A DNA stretch of 26,128 nucleotides from CAYRLZ01 sp964425275 (lineage in GTDB: Bacteria > Hydrothermota > Tepidihabitantia > Tepidihabitantales > JBDRVQ01). The position numbers and the translations under genes were made by a program. Shown here piece after piece: positions 5,593 to 14,146 of the stretch. Positions within the stretch are counted from its first letter, which is position 1. The number at the start of each line of letters is the position of its first letter. The notes beneath the pieces are model-generated. The model made no database searches and was not told where the DNA came from. It saw only the letters and a list, made by a program, of their open reading frames with translations. The stretch lies in contig CAYRLZ010000076.1 in NCBI GenBank assembly GCA_964425275.1, positions 1 through 26,128 of the forward strand. The letters run 5' to 3'.

Positions 5593-6774
5593 CTAATATC
5601 CCCAGCGCCTCTTCCGCTTCTGCCAGACCTCATCAAATCTAACCGATGAATTTAATTTTGCCCCCATCTCTTTTAAATATCTCCCCCGGCGATAGAAAAT
5701 CTCCAAACTGAAATCAAAAAAGCCATACTTCGGAATCCTTACCGAGGTCCCAAAATTTATTGAACTCTCCCCAACTCTCTTTCTCTCCCGGGATAAAAGA
5801 TACCAGAAATTCTCACAATAACCAATCCTTAAAGGATATTTTTCTCTTAGATAATCGCTAAATCCTAAGGAGAAAAGAAGACCATTGGTGAAGGTTGACC
5901 AGATACTTTCCCCTAATTTTACCTTGCGCCAATCGCGATAAGTAACCCCAAAAGAGAAATGTTTTTTCTCATTTGGGCTAAATCCGATTCCCAGATTGTA
6001 GACCGGGGATAACCTAATTTCTTGAACCGATTCACCTGACATCCCACTTAAGCCAATATATTTAAGCGGGCGAAAGAACTCAATCCCGGCTCCCAACTGA
6101 ATTCCTTTAATCCTTCCCAGGGTGGTAAACTTCCATACCCCGCCTCGGTAGCACCCGCCAATCGTCTCCTGGGTCAAGACTTGCTCTTCGGTCTCAAACG
6201 ACCAGACCTCCTCACTGCCACCGAAGAGATAGTCATAAGCGACACCTAAGGAAAAAACCTCCTGAATCTGTTTAGCAAAAGCCAAAGAGAGAGAGTTAAT
6301 TCCCCCTTTTCCCGTAATATGCCAATAATAAATACCGGATGTCTCGGAATAAACATCAAAATCTTGAGAAAAGCGCTCTCTTAAACTCAAGCCAATCTTT
6401 GTCTTAAAGGGTAGCGGAATTAAAATCTTCAGATAATTGAATTTAATATTATATAATAATCTCCCATTCTTATCCTCTTTACCATACAATATCCCTTGAT
6501 TAATATTGCCCAGGGTAAGAACACTCTTCAAATTTAGGGGAAAGGATGGATTCTCATAAGAGAAGAGAAATGCCTTACCCAGAGCCGACTGGAGCGCATC
6601 ATAGGAAATCTGCTCTTCGCCTAATCCCCGAGAGGCAAAAAAAGACTGGGCATCCGCTACACGCAAAGCGGGGCGCAAACCCACAAAAAGAGAATATCCG
6701 ATTAGAAGATTAACTGCGAAGCCGGGATGCACTGCTCGGCAGGGACGAAGTCCAAGTCCTACTTGAATTTTCAT
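5593..6774 (-). CDS. Outer-membrane beta-barrel protein (PorV/FadL-like)
   Basis: 393-residue exported protein of repeated amphipathic strands with alternating hydrophobic residues, many aromatic and Gly residues, and an aromatic-rich end region. The mature N-terminus SFFASRGLGEEQISYDALQS and the general pattern resemble PorV/FadL-like barrels of uncharacterised Gram-negative phyla. Substrate and role are unknown. ATG 6774 overlaps the stop of the lipoprotein gene upstream (TAATG), so the two are coupled. The N-terminus is odd: the signal-peptide-like core (NLLIGYSLFVG) is bracketed by GC-rich code for GLRPCRAVHPGF and GLRPALRVADA, which looks like inserted repeat DNA. It is the last gene of the block. 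Confidence 0.7.
   Translation of the reverse strand: MKIQVGLGLRPCRAVHPGFAVNLLIGYSLFVGLRPALRVADAQSFFASRGLGEEQISYDALQSALGKAFLFSYENPSFPLNLKSVLTLGNINQGILYGKEDKNGRLLYNIKFNYLKILIPLPFKTKIGLSLRERFSQDFDVYSETSGIYYWHITGKGGINSLSLAFAKQIQEVFSLGVAYDYLFGGSEEVWSFETEEQVLTQETIGGCYRGGVWKFTTLGRIKGIQLGAGIEFFRPLKYIGLSGMSGESVQEIRLSPVYNLGIGFSPNEKKHFSFGVTYRDWRKVKLGESIWSTFTNGLLFSLGFSDYLREKYPLRIGYCENFWYLLSRERKRVGESSINFGTSVRIPKYGFFDFSLEIFYRRGRYLKEMGAKLNSSVRFDEVWQKRKRRWGY
6646..6757. repeat. GC-rich palindromic segments inside the signal-peptide region
   Basis: Two patches clearly richer in G+C than their surroundings. At 6654-6672 CCGCT pairs with AGCGG around a core containing GCAAAGCGG; at 6721-6740 GCCG pairs with CGGC. 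The first shares GCAAAGCG and a GGGG tract with the hairpin at 11880-11913. They translate in frame into the N-terminus of the outer-membrane protein. Boundaries are approximate. Confidence 0.4.
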
Positions 6775-7922
6775 TAGGGAAACCGGTCCTTTACCGGTGG
6801 TATGTAAGTGAAATTTATCCGAAAGGATAACTTGTCCTTTCGCAAAAGTAAATAAGAAGGAAAACGATACTCCGGATATAATGTGAGAAATATCCCGAAG
6901 TTCTTCTCCGGGTTATTCTGCCAATCCACCAAGAGATTTTTCACCGGAATAGATACTATACTATCTCGAGGTAAAATGACGGTCTTTATTATGCGCGGCG
7001 AAACTTCAAAGGGCGTCTTTTCTCTTCTCCGAGCGAAACTATCTTTTAAGGAAAAGACCGCCACCTCTAAGGTATCGCGCAAGAAATAAGAATTGGAAAG
7101 GTCAAGCGATAGAATCATTTCACCTTCGGCAATCTTGAAATTACTCGCCAATGGGTGAGGATAACGAAGATAAGTCCAGAAGACATAACCGGAACCGATA
7201 ACAAAGTAATCCGATGGTATCGTATCTAAGAAATTTACGATATAGGTAGCAAATTGAGGGAGAAATACCCTTTCCTTATCACCGTAGGTAAAAATCAACC
7301 TTGGGCTAGTCTTAATCGAAGCCAGGCGAAAAGAATGCCGGTTTTCCTCTGCGAGAATGATGAAACCGGTTGATTGGTGAAGAATTGTCTCTAAGAGTGG
7401 TCGGGGGATTTCCAAAGAGAAAGAATCTTTTTGCACGACCCCTTCGGCAAGAGGGACATCTAAAAAGTCGCCACCCGGTTCTTTCCACTGGACATCTTCC
7501 GACGCCATCCGCCAGGTCGCCGATGAATTCCACCGGGTGGTTAATGGGTAAATCTTAAACCGGTAGTTTGCGGTATCACTGGTATAAAAATGAATTGTTA
7601 TCTTGGTTATATTCTGCGCTGAGGAATCAATCAACGGAAAAGATAAGAGAATCCGGGCTTCGTATTTATCATTTTTCCCGAGAAACAAATTACTCGCCCG
7701 TCCACAAGGTAAAAATTGACCAAAGGAAAGTGAATCCTCAGGTGTAATATCTTTCTTAAAATGGGAAAGGCTATCTCTTTCCATCTCAGCAAATCCCACC
7801 GGTGATTTGGAACAGGAGAAAGGCAAAAAAAGAGAAAAGATTACCACCGAAGAAATCCCAATGACAATTGCTGAATGACAAATCCAAAAGACGGCGCAGC
7901 GGGAGTATTTGAACTTGGTCAT
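6774..7922 (-). CDS. Lipoprotein with DNRLRE-like (CBM96-like) domain
   Basis: 382 residues. A hydrophobic segment (about 12-35) ends in LFLPFSCS, a lipobox-like site with Cys37, so a membrane-anchored lipoprotein is likely. Residues about 80-210 resemble the DNRLRE domain: ILLSFPL, ITIHFYTSD, IYPLTTRWNSSATW, then a WKEPGGDF region, as found in secreted proteins that bear carbohydrate-binding-like beta-sandwich folds. The second half repeats a similar beta pattern. Its ATG overlaps the plsX stop (ATGA), and its stop overlaps the start of the barrel protein gene. A role in the envelope is inferred; the ligand is unknown. Confidence 0.65.
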   Translation of the reverse strand: MTKFKYSRCAVFWICHSAIVIGISSVVIFSLFLPFSCSKSPVGFAEMERDSLSHFKKDITPEDSLSFGQFLPCGRASNLFLGKNDKYEARILLSFPLIDSSAQNITKITIHFYTSDTANYRFKIYPLTTRWNSSATWRMASEDVQWKEPGGDFLDVPLAEGVVQKDSFSLEIPRPLLETILHQSTGFIILAEENRHSFRLASIKTSPRLIFTYGDKERVFLPQFATYIVNFLDTIPSDYFVIGSGYVFWTYLRYPHPLASNFKIAEGEMILSLDLSNSYFLRDTLEVAVFSLKDSFARRREKTPFEVSPRIIKTVILPRDSIVSIPVKNLLVDWQNNPEKNFGIFLTLYPEYRFPSYLLLRKDKLSFRINFTYIPPVKDRFP

Positions 7923-8938
7923 TTGACACCCCTCGTATTTTCTTCAATCTCCAATGTCTGCTCTTGGGCGAAGGAGGATTTAAGATGCTCTATTACCCTC
8001 TCCTTACAAAATAGGATAGCGGTATGAATTGCATTCTTTATCGCCCGCGGCGTGGAGCGACCGTGACTGACAATAACCACCCCGTTAACTCCTAAAAGAA
8101 TCCCGCCGCCTTGTTCCTCATAATCAAGGCGCGAGACAAATTCCTGTAAGACCGGTTTAGCCAGCCAGCGCCGCATCCGATATTTCGTCTCCGAAGAGAG
8201 GTAATCTTGAATACCTTGGGTAAGAATCTCCAGAAGTCCCTCGCCAAATTTAAGAATTATATTTCCCACGAATCCATCACTAATAATCACATCCGCCATC
8301 CCCTTAAATATATCGCAACCCTCAATATTCCCAATGAAGTTTAGACCCGATTGCTTTAAGAGAGAATAGCTCCGTTGGAGTAATTCGCTCCCCTTATTTT
8401 CTTCTCTCCCGACATTTAAGAGACCGACCCGCGGATTTGGCTTTTTGAAGAAGTGAGCGGCGACTACCGACCCCATCTTGGCATATTGCAGGAGATGAAT
8501 TGGTTTCGGGACAGGATTAGCCCCGACATCGGTCAAGATTGAATAATCGGATACACTGGGGATTAAGACCGCGACCGCTGGTCTTAAAACCCCAGGGATA
8601 CAACCCAAGATATTAAGGGAAAAGATAACCAAAGCACCGGTATTCCCCGCACTCACTACCGCATCCACCTTGCCTTCTTTTAGTAGGGAAAGGGCGCGCG
8701 CCTGGGAGGAGTTAGGTTTTTTTCGCAGCGCCTCGGTTGGCGAATCATCCATTGCCACAATCTCCTCAGCGGGATAAATCTCTAACCGGGGAAAATATCC
8801 CCCCGCCCTCAGAAGTTCCTCTTCTCTTCCCACCAGAACAATTTCTAACTCCTGGTCTTCTTCTAAGGCGAGTTTCGCCCCCGCTACTTCGGGCTTTGGG
8901 GCGAAATCACTGCCCATCGCATCTAAGGCGACCTTCAT
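7919..8938 (-). CDS. plsX: Phosphate acyltransferase PlsX
   Basis: Makes acyl-phosphate from acyl-ACP, the first committed step of the PlsX/PlsY route to phosphatidic acid; a peripheral membrane enzyme. The 339-residue sequence shows the family start VALDAMGSDFAPKPEVAGA, then MDDSPTEALRKKPNSS, VSAGNTGAL, LTDVGANP, NVGREENKGSE, IISDGFVGN and GVNGVVIVSHG near the end. Length is normal for the family. It follows rpmF after 46 bases, the widespread rpmF-plsX pair, and overlaps the lipoprotein gene by four bases. No fab gene follows in this window, unlike many plsX loci. Confidence 0.97.
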   Translation of the reverse strand: MKVALDAMGSDFAPKPEVAGAKLALEEDQELEIVLVGREEELLRAGGYFPRLEIYPAEEIVAMDDSPTEALRKKPNSSQARALSLLKEGKVDAVVSAGNTGALVIFSLNILGCIPGVLRPAVAVLIPSVSDYSILTDVGANPVPKPIHLLQYAKMGSVVAAHFFKKPNPRVGLLNVGREENKGSELLQRSYSLLKQSGLNFIGNIEGCDIFKGMADVIISDGFVGNIILKFGEGLLEILTQGIQDYLSSETKYRMRRWLAKPVLQEFVSRLDYEEQGGGILLGVNGVVIVSHGRSTPRAIKNAIHTAILFCKERVIEHLKSSFAQEQTLEIEENTRGVK

Positions 8939-8984
8939 CGCTTAATTACCCAAAAACGGTTTACCACTTATATTATTGGGATAC

Positions 8985-9176
8985 TCATTTCTTCTCTTTT
9001 TTGCCAACGACCAAAACTTCTCTATCGGCATAATAGCCACAGTGGGGACAGATATGATGGGGAAGTTTTGGCTTATGGCAATGGGAACATTTAGTGAGAT
9101 TCGGCACGGCCAACTTCCAATGGGTTCTTCTCTTCCGACTTCTTGACTTTGAGTGTCTTCTTTTTGGTACCGGCAT
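8985..9176 (-). CDS. rpmF: Ribosomal protein L32
   Basis: 63-residue zinc-binding protein of the large ribosomal subunit. It opens MPVPKRRHSKSRSRKRRTHW, the standard L32 start, and carries Cys30-x2-Cys33 and Cys43-x2-Cys46, so it is the zinc-containing form. The start at 9176 is preceded by AAGGAG, and its own promoter lies at 9204-9231. It heads the rpmF-plsX-lipoprotein-barrel unit. Confidence 0.97.
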   Translation of the reverse strand: MPVPKRRHSKSRSRKRRTHWKLAVPNLTKCSHCHKPKLPHHICPHCGYYADREVLVVGKKEKK

Positions 9177-9203
9177 AATTACTCCTTTTTTATCAATCTA
9201 ACC

Positions 9204-9231
9204 ATCTTATCCAATTCTTGAGAAATGTCAA
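9204..9231 (-). promoter_or_regulatory. Promoter for rpmF-plsX
   Basis: Minus-strand TTGACA (9226-9231), 16-base spacer, TAAGAT (9204-9209). It predicts a leader of about 20 bases carrying AAGGAG before ATG 9176. It shows that the rpmF-plsX part can be expressed apart from the division genes. Confidence 0.65.
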
Positions 9232-9274
9232 CCACAAACGATAAATTTGCCCTTTGGGTTATTTCCGGCAAGGC

Positions 9275-10240
9275 CTAATGAATTCTTCCCCGTTTCTCTG
9301 ATTTCATTAAACTGCGGGCAATCGGGGCAAAGGGCGAAGATGAATAACGAGTTATCAATTCTTCCAAACAGGTCTGTGCCTTTCCCTCGTCCGATAACGA
9401 TCCGTAGACCTTGGCCAACTCCAATAATGCCTTACTGGCAAAAAAACCGGTTGTATCCTTAGAAATTACCTCTTCTAATAATTTGATGGCGAAAGAGGTC
9501 TTCTTATCTTCCTCGTATATTTTTGCCAAAAGGATTTTCGCATAGGGCTGGTTAATTTTCTTTAACTCATCTTCTGCCTTTTTATTCTCGCCAATTTCCC
9601 GCAAGAGATAGACACGCGTGAGTGGCTTTATATCGTCAACGGTCGTAAGCAAAAGGTTAAGTTCATAAAGGGAATTGCGCAAATCACTTTTCGGAAAGCG
9701 GCGGGAGAACTCAAAGGTATATTTTAAGGTAGAGTCAAATTCCCCAAGAAAGAAGAAAAATTTAGCCCGATAATAAAGTTTCCTCTCTGACTCCTGAGGA
9801 AGAGAGGCAATCTTTTTTATTGCCTCTTTAATCTTTCCTTCCTTTAAGTAGACCCTTGCTTGATTGTAATAGACCTCCTCAAGGGAAAGGGGGTGTCTTA
9901 TTCCGGATTTTTCTAAATCCTGATAAATCTCCTTAGCCAAATTGGCCAGCCCCTTTTCTTCGCAGAATTTCGCCAGAGGGGCTCTTTGGGCTGAGGGAAT
10001 CTTTTTCAGTTCATCTTTCGCCTCTTTAACCCTTCGCAAGTTCACATAGAGGTGAAAAAGTTCCAGCGCATAGAGGCTATCGTTCTTCTTTAATCTCCTC
10101 TCCCTTTGATAGATCTGGACCGCCTCTTTATACCTCCCCTCTCTTGCCAATTGCTGCGCCTTATCCACCTCCGGTGCGGCAAAGAGGAGAGAAGAGATAA
10201 GAAGCAAGAAACCAGAGGCAAGTTTACTAATGGGGTTCAT
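9275..10240 (-). CDS. Exported TPR-repeat protein
   Basis: 321 residues with a signal peptide (ISKLASGFLLLISSLLFAAP) and then tetratricopeptide-like helix pairs throughout: AREGRYKEAVQIYQRE, LKEGKIKEAIKKI, FFLGEFDSTLKY, and a C-terminal ALLELAKVYGSLSDEGKAQT repeat of the BamD/YbgF kind. Such proteins act as periplasmic scaffolds in envelope assembly. The ATG overlaps the stop of the 140-residue gene upstream (ATGA). A specific partner cannot be named. The gap to rpmF contains the rpmF promoter. Confidence 0.75.
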   Translation of the reverse strand: MNPISKLASGFLLLISSLLFAAPEVDKAQQLAREGRYKEAVQIYQRERRLKKNDSLYALELFHLYVNLRRVKEAKDELKKIPSAQRAPLAKFCEEKGLANLAKEIYQDLEKSGIRHPLSLEEVYYNQARVYLKEGKIKEAIKKIASLPQESERKLYYRAKFFFFLGEFDSTLKYTFEFSRRFPKSDLRNSLYELNLLLTTVDDIKPLTRVYLLREIGENKKAEDELKKINQPYAKILLAKIYEEDKKTSFAIKLLEEVISKDTTGFFASKALLELAKVYGSLSDEGKAQTCLEELITRYSSSPFAPIARSLMKSEKRGRIH

Positions 10241-10659
10241 TTTTCCAGTGGGACCTCTGAGACATAGATTTTATCACAGACTTTATCACCCTCCCGGAAG
10301 ATGAAGAGAACCTGCCAGCCCGCAATCGTTCCGGTTGGATTTAAGAGCGGGGCGAAATACCTAAGAAAGATATATTTATTAACCGTATCCCGTCCAACAA
10401 ACTTAAATTCAAATTCGCTTTCCTCGGGAATCAAAAAGAATTTTTTCGCTAATCTCTTGATAAAAAATTTATCCCTTTCAATCTCCTTCCGCCATTTATC
10501 CACATCTTTCTTAAATTCACCGCCGTCATAACTCACAAAAAAGAAATCGTCATAAGTTCCCTTTACCAATTTCTTTTCTGCACCCGATAAGCTCCGCATC
10601 CGCGAAGAAAGGCAGGATAAAACTAAAAGAATTAAAAATATATTTCTAATTCCAGCCAT
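10237..10659 (-). CDS. Small exported protein of unknown function
   Basis: 140 residues with an N-terminal hydrophobic segment (IFLILLVLSCLSS), possibly a signal peptide or a lipobox (VLSC). The rest is a charged alpha/beta domain: EFKKDVDKWRKEIERDKFF, LIPEESEFEFKFVGRDTVNK, TGTIAGWQVLFIF and CDKIYVSEVP. Proteins of this style occur next to exported TPR proteins; I do not recognise the family. It has its own promoter whose -10 box ends five bases before the ATG, and no Shine-Dalgarno sequence, so its mRNA is probably leaderless. It overlaps the TPR gene by four bases. Confidence 0.6.
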   Translation of the reverse strand: MAGIRNIFLILLVLSCLSSRMRSLSGAEKKLVKGTYDDFFFVSYDGGEFKKDVDKWRKEIERDKFFIKRLAKKFFLIPEESEFEFKFVGRDTVNKYIFLRYFAPLLNPTGTIAGWQVLFIFREGDKVCDKIYVSEVPLEK

Positions 10660-10664
10660 GAAAT

Positions 10665-10692
10665 ATTATAAAGGGATAAGAAAAGAAATCAA
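10665..10692 (-). promoter_or_regulatory. Promoter upstream of the 140-residue gene, likely leaderless
   Basis: Minus-strand TTGATT (10687-10692), 16-base spacer, perfect TATAAT (10665-10670), then five bases to ATG 10659. Same geometry as the cas6 promoter. Confidence 0.6.
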
Positions 10693-10723
10693 GTTCTCCA
10701 ACACCTCACACCCGAGGCAATGG

Positions 10724-10757
10724 AAAACATCTCAACCGACCGTAAAGCGGTATGAGG
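10724..10757. terminator. Hairpin directly after ftsZ
   Basis: CCTCA (10724-10728) or CTCA (10731-10734) can pair with TGAG(G) at 10753-10757, with an inner ACCG/CGGT stem (10739-10742, 10748-10751) around a TAAAG loop. It starts four bases after the ftsZ stop codon. There is no T run, so termination is possible but not assured. Its inner loop resembles the hairpin between ftsA and ftsZ. Confidence 0.4.
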
Positions 10758-10760
10758 CGT

Positions 10761-11846
10761 TTAGTCGATTTCCTGGCGCAGTCTTAAAAATGCCGGAATA
10801 TTGATATTATTCTTATCGATCTTACCTCCCCTTCTTACCGGCATCACTGTTTCTAAATCCTTAATTATTCCGTCAAAGTCTAAATAGTCTTCTAACTTCT
10901 CTTCCATTCCGGTGGCTACAATCGTCACTTTTATTCTATCCCTTAGGTTCTTATCTTTACCACAGCCAAAGCGAATGAGGGTCTTTTTGTTCACCTTCTC
11001 GGTAATGGTTGTGCAAACCGTCTCCACCTCCTTCATTGTCATCTTCTCATCACCGGTGACATTAATCAGTATCTTTTTGGCACCCGCCACATTACCCGAA
11101 TCAAGAAGGGGGGAAGCCAGAGCCTGGACGGCGGCCTCCTTTGCCCGGCCCTGTCCCATCCCGATGCCCACGCTCATCAAACTCAATCCCCTTTCGCTCA
11201 TCACCTGCCGGAAGTCAGCGAAGTCAATATTTATTGTCTGCGGCGTGTGTATCAAATCAACAACTCCTTTCACCGCTTCGGTGATCGTGGCATCAACGCA
11301 ACGGAAGGCCTCGCCATAAAATTTACTGCCGTAGTATTCAACAATCTTATCATTGGCAATCACCATTCGGGTATCAATGTGATTTCGCAATTCCTGTAAA
11401 CTCCGTAAAGCCCGGTGCAACTTTATCTCGCCTTCAAAGTGAAATGGTTTAGTAACAATCGCGGCCACCAAGGCCCCAGATTGTTTTAAGATCTTGGCGA
11501 TCAGGGGCGAGGCACCGCTTCCGGTCCCACCACCCAGGCAAGCAATTAAAAACGCTAAGTCGTAACCAGTAGCAATCTCCCTTAATTTCTCCTGAGATTC
11601 TTCGCCGGCCTTTCTTCCAATCTCCGGATCATCACCTGATCCAAAACCGCCCGTAAGCGAAACACCGATTTGGATTTTATTTGGGGCTAAGGATAGACTG
11701 AGTGCCTGGCGGTCGGTATTGATACTATAAAAATCCACTCCCTTTATCTCGGTCTCAATCATATGATTTATGATATTGCCGCCGCCACCACCTACACCAA
11801 AGATACCAATTTTTATGGCATTCTTTTCGGAAACGAATTCAATCAT
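10761..11846 (-). CDS. ftsZ: Cell division GTPase FtsZ
   Basis: Tubulin homologue that forms the division ring at the inner membrane. 361 residues: FGVGGGGGN at 16-24, the GTP signature GGGTGSG at 105-111, the T7 synergy loop NIDFADFR at 206-213, and a conserved C-terminal tail INIPAFLRLR at 348-357 that binds FtsA. The linker between the GTPase core and the tail is short. The loop LTGGFGSGDDPEIG (64-77) departs from the usual LTRGLGAGGNPEVG. The ATG at 11846 has a strong AAGGAGG. A long hairpin lies between ftsA and ftsZ and another follows the stop codon, so ftsZ is bracketed by structured sequence. Confidence 0.97.
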   Translation of the reverse strand: MIEFVSEKNAIKIGIFGVGGGGGNIINHMIETEIKGVDFYSINTDRQALSLSLAPNKIQIGVSLTGGFGSGDDPEIGRKAGEESQEKLREIATGYDLAFLIACLGGGTGSGASPLIAKILKQSGALVAAIVTKPFHFEGEIKLHRALRSLQELRNHIDTRMVIANDKIVEYYGSKFYGEAFRCVDATITEAVKGVVDLIHTPQTINIDFADFRQVMSERGLSLMSVGIGMGQGRAKEAAVQALASPLLDSGNVAGAKKILINVTGDEKMTMKEVETVCTTITEKVNKKTLIRFGCGKDKNLRDRIKVTIVATGMEEKLEDYLDFDGIIKDLETVMPVRRGGKIDKNNINIPAFLRLRQEID

Positions 11847-11863
11847 TACTCCTCCTTTTGAAT

Positions 11864-11926
11864 TTTTCCCAAGCCTTGAGTGCTAACGCACCGCAAAGCG
11901 TGCGGGGAAGCACCCATTTGGGAAAA
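11864..11926. repeat. Long nested hairpin between ftsA and ftsZ
   Basis: TTTTCCCAA (11864-11872) pairs with TTGGGAAAA (11918-11926); inside, GTGCT (11880-11884) pairs with AGCAC (11909-11913), and inside that CCGCA (11891-11895) with TGCGG (11901-11905) around AAGCG. It is GC-rich in an AT-rich setting and ends just before the ftsZ Shine-Dalgarno. It could stabilise or process the mRNA, attenuate transcription, or be a REP-like repeat. Confidence 0.75.
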
Positions 11927-11945
11927 TCCTTTCTTTTGTTAACAT

Positions 11946-13175
11946 TCATTCTTCTTCGCCCAATCGGAAAATCTTCTTAAAAAAACGGCGAAATCTTGAG
12001 AATAGGTCATCATCCTCAATCAAGGCATACTTTTTATAAAGACCAGAAAGTCCAAATTTTGCCAGTCCCAAAAGGGTGGCAAGTTGTGGGTCTTTAAAAT
12101 TCTCTGCCACCCCATCAGGAGTTGCTACCCTTACCGGCATTCCTAAGATATGGGTCGCCAGGGCAGCCACACCGGGGATTTTCGCCGTGCCCCCGGTCAA
12201 AACAACCCCAGAGAGCAAAGCGTGGGAATAGCCCTGGGTATCTATCTCATTCCGACCCTTAAGCAAGATTTCTTCTAATCGGATTTCGGTTATTTCCGCA
12301 ATTATTCGCCGCAGGATACCCTTCTCTTCGCTTGCTGTCTCTGGTAGAGGGATAACTTCATCTTTATCGGCAACATAAGATTTTGTCGCCCCATATTTCT
12401 CCTTCACCGCGATTGCCGTATCTTTTTTTACCCGTAGGCCATAAATTAAGTCATTGGTTATCTCTTCGCTACCGATTTCCAGTAATCCGGCGTGTTGTAG
12501 CTCACCATCTTTATAAATACCAACGGTTGTCCATCCACCAATATCAATTATCCCAATACCGTTCTCTTTCTCTTCTGGCTCGGTAATCGTCAAGGGGAGG
12601 GCTAAAGGTTGATAAACAAATCGCCGACGCCTTATTTCTAACCTATCTAACAACTGATTCAAATTAGCCAAAACCATTGAGCGACAATGAACCAACAAGG
12701 CTTTAATTGCCAGTTTATGGCAGTTGGTAAAGTCAAGAGGAGTTTGAATACCTTGTGTATCATCTAAGGTATAAGAGAGGGGAACTAAGTGAAGAGGTTT
12801 TTCCTCCGGAGGTAGTCTCACACTTTGCGCCTCGCGCTTCACTTGCCTTATCTCTTTTTCCGAAACCTGCTCCTGTGGTTTTTTTCGCTTGATATTGGCT
12901 TCACTCTTTATATATCGGATATAATTACCGTTTATTCCGACATAGACTAAAAGTTTCTTAAATCTTATATCATTTATCTCAATCTTCTCTAATAAAGAAC
13001 GGAGTGTACTCAGGGCACGCTCCAGGTTAACAACAATTCCGTTCTTGAATCCTTCGGGGAACACTTGCCCGAAACCAATCACTTTAATCTTACCCGGACT
13101 TTCTTCTTCGGCCGCGAGACCGGCGATTTTTGTAAAACCAATATCAATCACACCAATGCGATTTGGTCTGGCCAT
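11946..13175 (-). CDS. ftsA: Cell division protein FtsA
   Basis: Actin-like ATPase that tethers FtsZ to the membrane and recruits later division proteins. 409 residues with the phosphate-1 motif VIDIGFTKIAG near the N-terminus, phosphate-2 IGIIDIGGWTTVGIY (about 207-221), the adenosine motif LTGGTAKIPG (about 327-336), and a C-terminal amphipathic helix (LFSRFRRFFKKIFR) for membrane binding. The start has GGAGG upstream and follows murB after 14 bases. ftsQ, which usually precedes ftsA, is absent. Confidence 0.96.
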   Translation of the reverse strand: MARPNRIGVIDIGFTKIAGLAAEEESPGKIKVIGFGQVFPEGFKNGIVVNLERALSTLRSLLEKIEINDIRFKKLLVYVGINGNYIRYIKSEANIKRKKPQEQVSEKEIRQVKREAQSVRLPPEEKPLHLVPLSYTLDDTQGIQTPLDFTNCHKLAIKALLVHCRSMVLANLNQLLDRLEIRRRRFVYQPLALPLTITEPEEKENGIGIIDIGGWTTVGIYKDGELQHAGLLEIGSEEITNDLIYGLRVKKDTAIAVKEKYGATKSYVADKDEVIPLPETASEEKGILRRIIAEITEIRLEEILLKGRNEIDTQGYSHALLSGVVLTGGTAKIPGVAALATHILGMPVRVATPDGVAENFKDPQLATLLGLAKFGLSGLYKKYALIEDDDLFSRFRRFFKKIFRLGEEE

Positions 13176-13189
13176 AATCCCTCCTTATG

Positions 13190-14146
13190 TTAATTTGTGC
13201 CACCCCGAACAATCCTCACCTCCTCTTCTAAAATCACGCCACTTTTTTTCTCTACCTTTAACTTTATTATTTGAAGAGTTTGATAAAAATCTTCAAAGGT
13301 GGCCTTGCCATTATTCAAAAGAAAATTGGCATGCTTTTTTGAAACATAGCAACCACCAAACTTAAATCCTTTTAACCCCGCCTCCTCAATTAACTTACCG
13401 GCTGACCCAAGGGATTGAAGTGACGGGTTTTTGAAACAACAACCAAAGGAAAAACCTTTGGGTTGGGTCTCGTTCCTTATCTTACGGTATTTTCTGATTC
13501 GCGAAAGAATTGCCCCTCTTTTCTCTTTCCCCTTCATCTTTAGCGCACAGCCAATTATAATCCCCCCCTCTTCTAATTTCATACTCCGATAAGCAAATAT
13601 TTGCGATCGGGTCATCTCATCACCAATCCTTATTTCTTTTGGCTCGCCCTTCTTATTAATGAAGAAAACCTTCTCCACTAAATCCGAAAGGGAACGACCA
13701 AAAGCCCCAGCATTAGTCGCACAGGCACCACCAATCGTTCCGGGAATCCCATAGGTAAATTCCATACCGGTAAAAGAGTTTTTAGCACAATAATTTATAA
13801 ACTCGGGAAGAGAGACACTCGCCCCAACCAACAATCCGAAAGGCTCTTTTGTGGGAGTAATTTGGGAAAATCCCTTTCCTAACTTAATAATTACCCCCTT
13901 AAAAGAATTAGAACTAAAAAGCACCTTTGAACCATGTCCCAAAATATAATACCTTATCCCTTCGTTTTGTAACCTTATGATTAATCGTTGTAGACTCTCT
14001 TGGTCCTGAACCACCGCTAATGCCGGGCATCGCCCACCGATTCTAACCGTTGTCAATCTTGCTAATGAGTAATTTCGGAACCACAAGATATTTTCCCCTT
14101 TCCAACTCTCTATAATCTTTCCAAGATTTCCAAGCTCGTCTTCCAT
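13190..14146 (-). CDS. murB: UDP-N-acetylenolpyruvoylglucosamine reductase MurB
   Basis: FAD enzyme that reduces enolpyruvyl-UDP-GlcNAc to UDP-MurNAc with NADPH in the cytoplasm. 318 residues; FAD-binding motifs TTVRIGG, GHGSKVLF and GIPGTIGGACATNAGA; catalytic region FGCCFKNP, where the proton donor is Cys rather than Ser, a known variation in type II MurB; and the closing EEEVRIVRGG with the catalytic Glu. It overlaps murC by 37 bases. The chosen ATG has GGAG upstream and gives a normal N-terminal length. Confidence 0.95.
   Translation of the reverse strand: MEDELGNLGKIIESWKGENILWFRNYSLARLTTVRIGGRCPALAVVQDQESLQRLIIRLQNEGIRYYILGHGSKVLFSSNSFKGVIIKLGKGFSQITPTKEPFGLLVGASVSLPEFINYCAKNSFTGMEFTYGIPGTIGGACATNAGAFGRSLSDLVEKVFFINKKGEPKEIRIGDEMTRSQIFAYRSMKLEEGGIIIGCALKMKGKEKRGAILSRIRKYRKIRNETQPKGFSFGCCFKNPSLQSLGSAGKLIEEAGLKGFKFGGCYVSKKHANFLLNNGKATFEDFYQTLQIIKLKVEKKSGVILEEEVRIVRGGTN

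Noticed and set aside
7312..7558. Frames on both strands within the lipoprotein gene
   Set aside because: Shadows of the 382-codon gene, low-complexity products with no ribosome site.
9232..9274. Terminator after the TPR gene
   Set aside because: Only weak GCC/GGC pairing and no T run on the minus strand.
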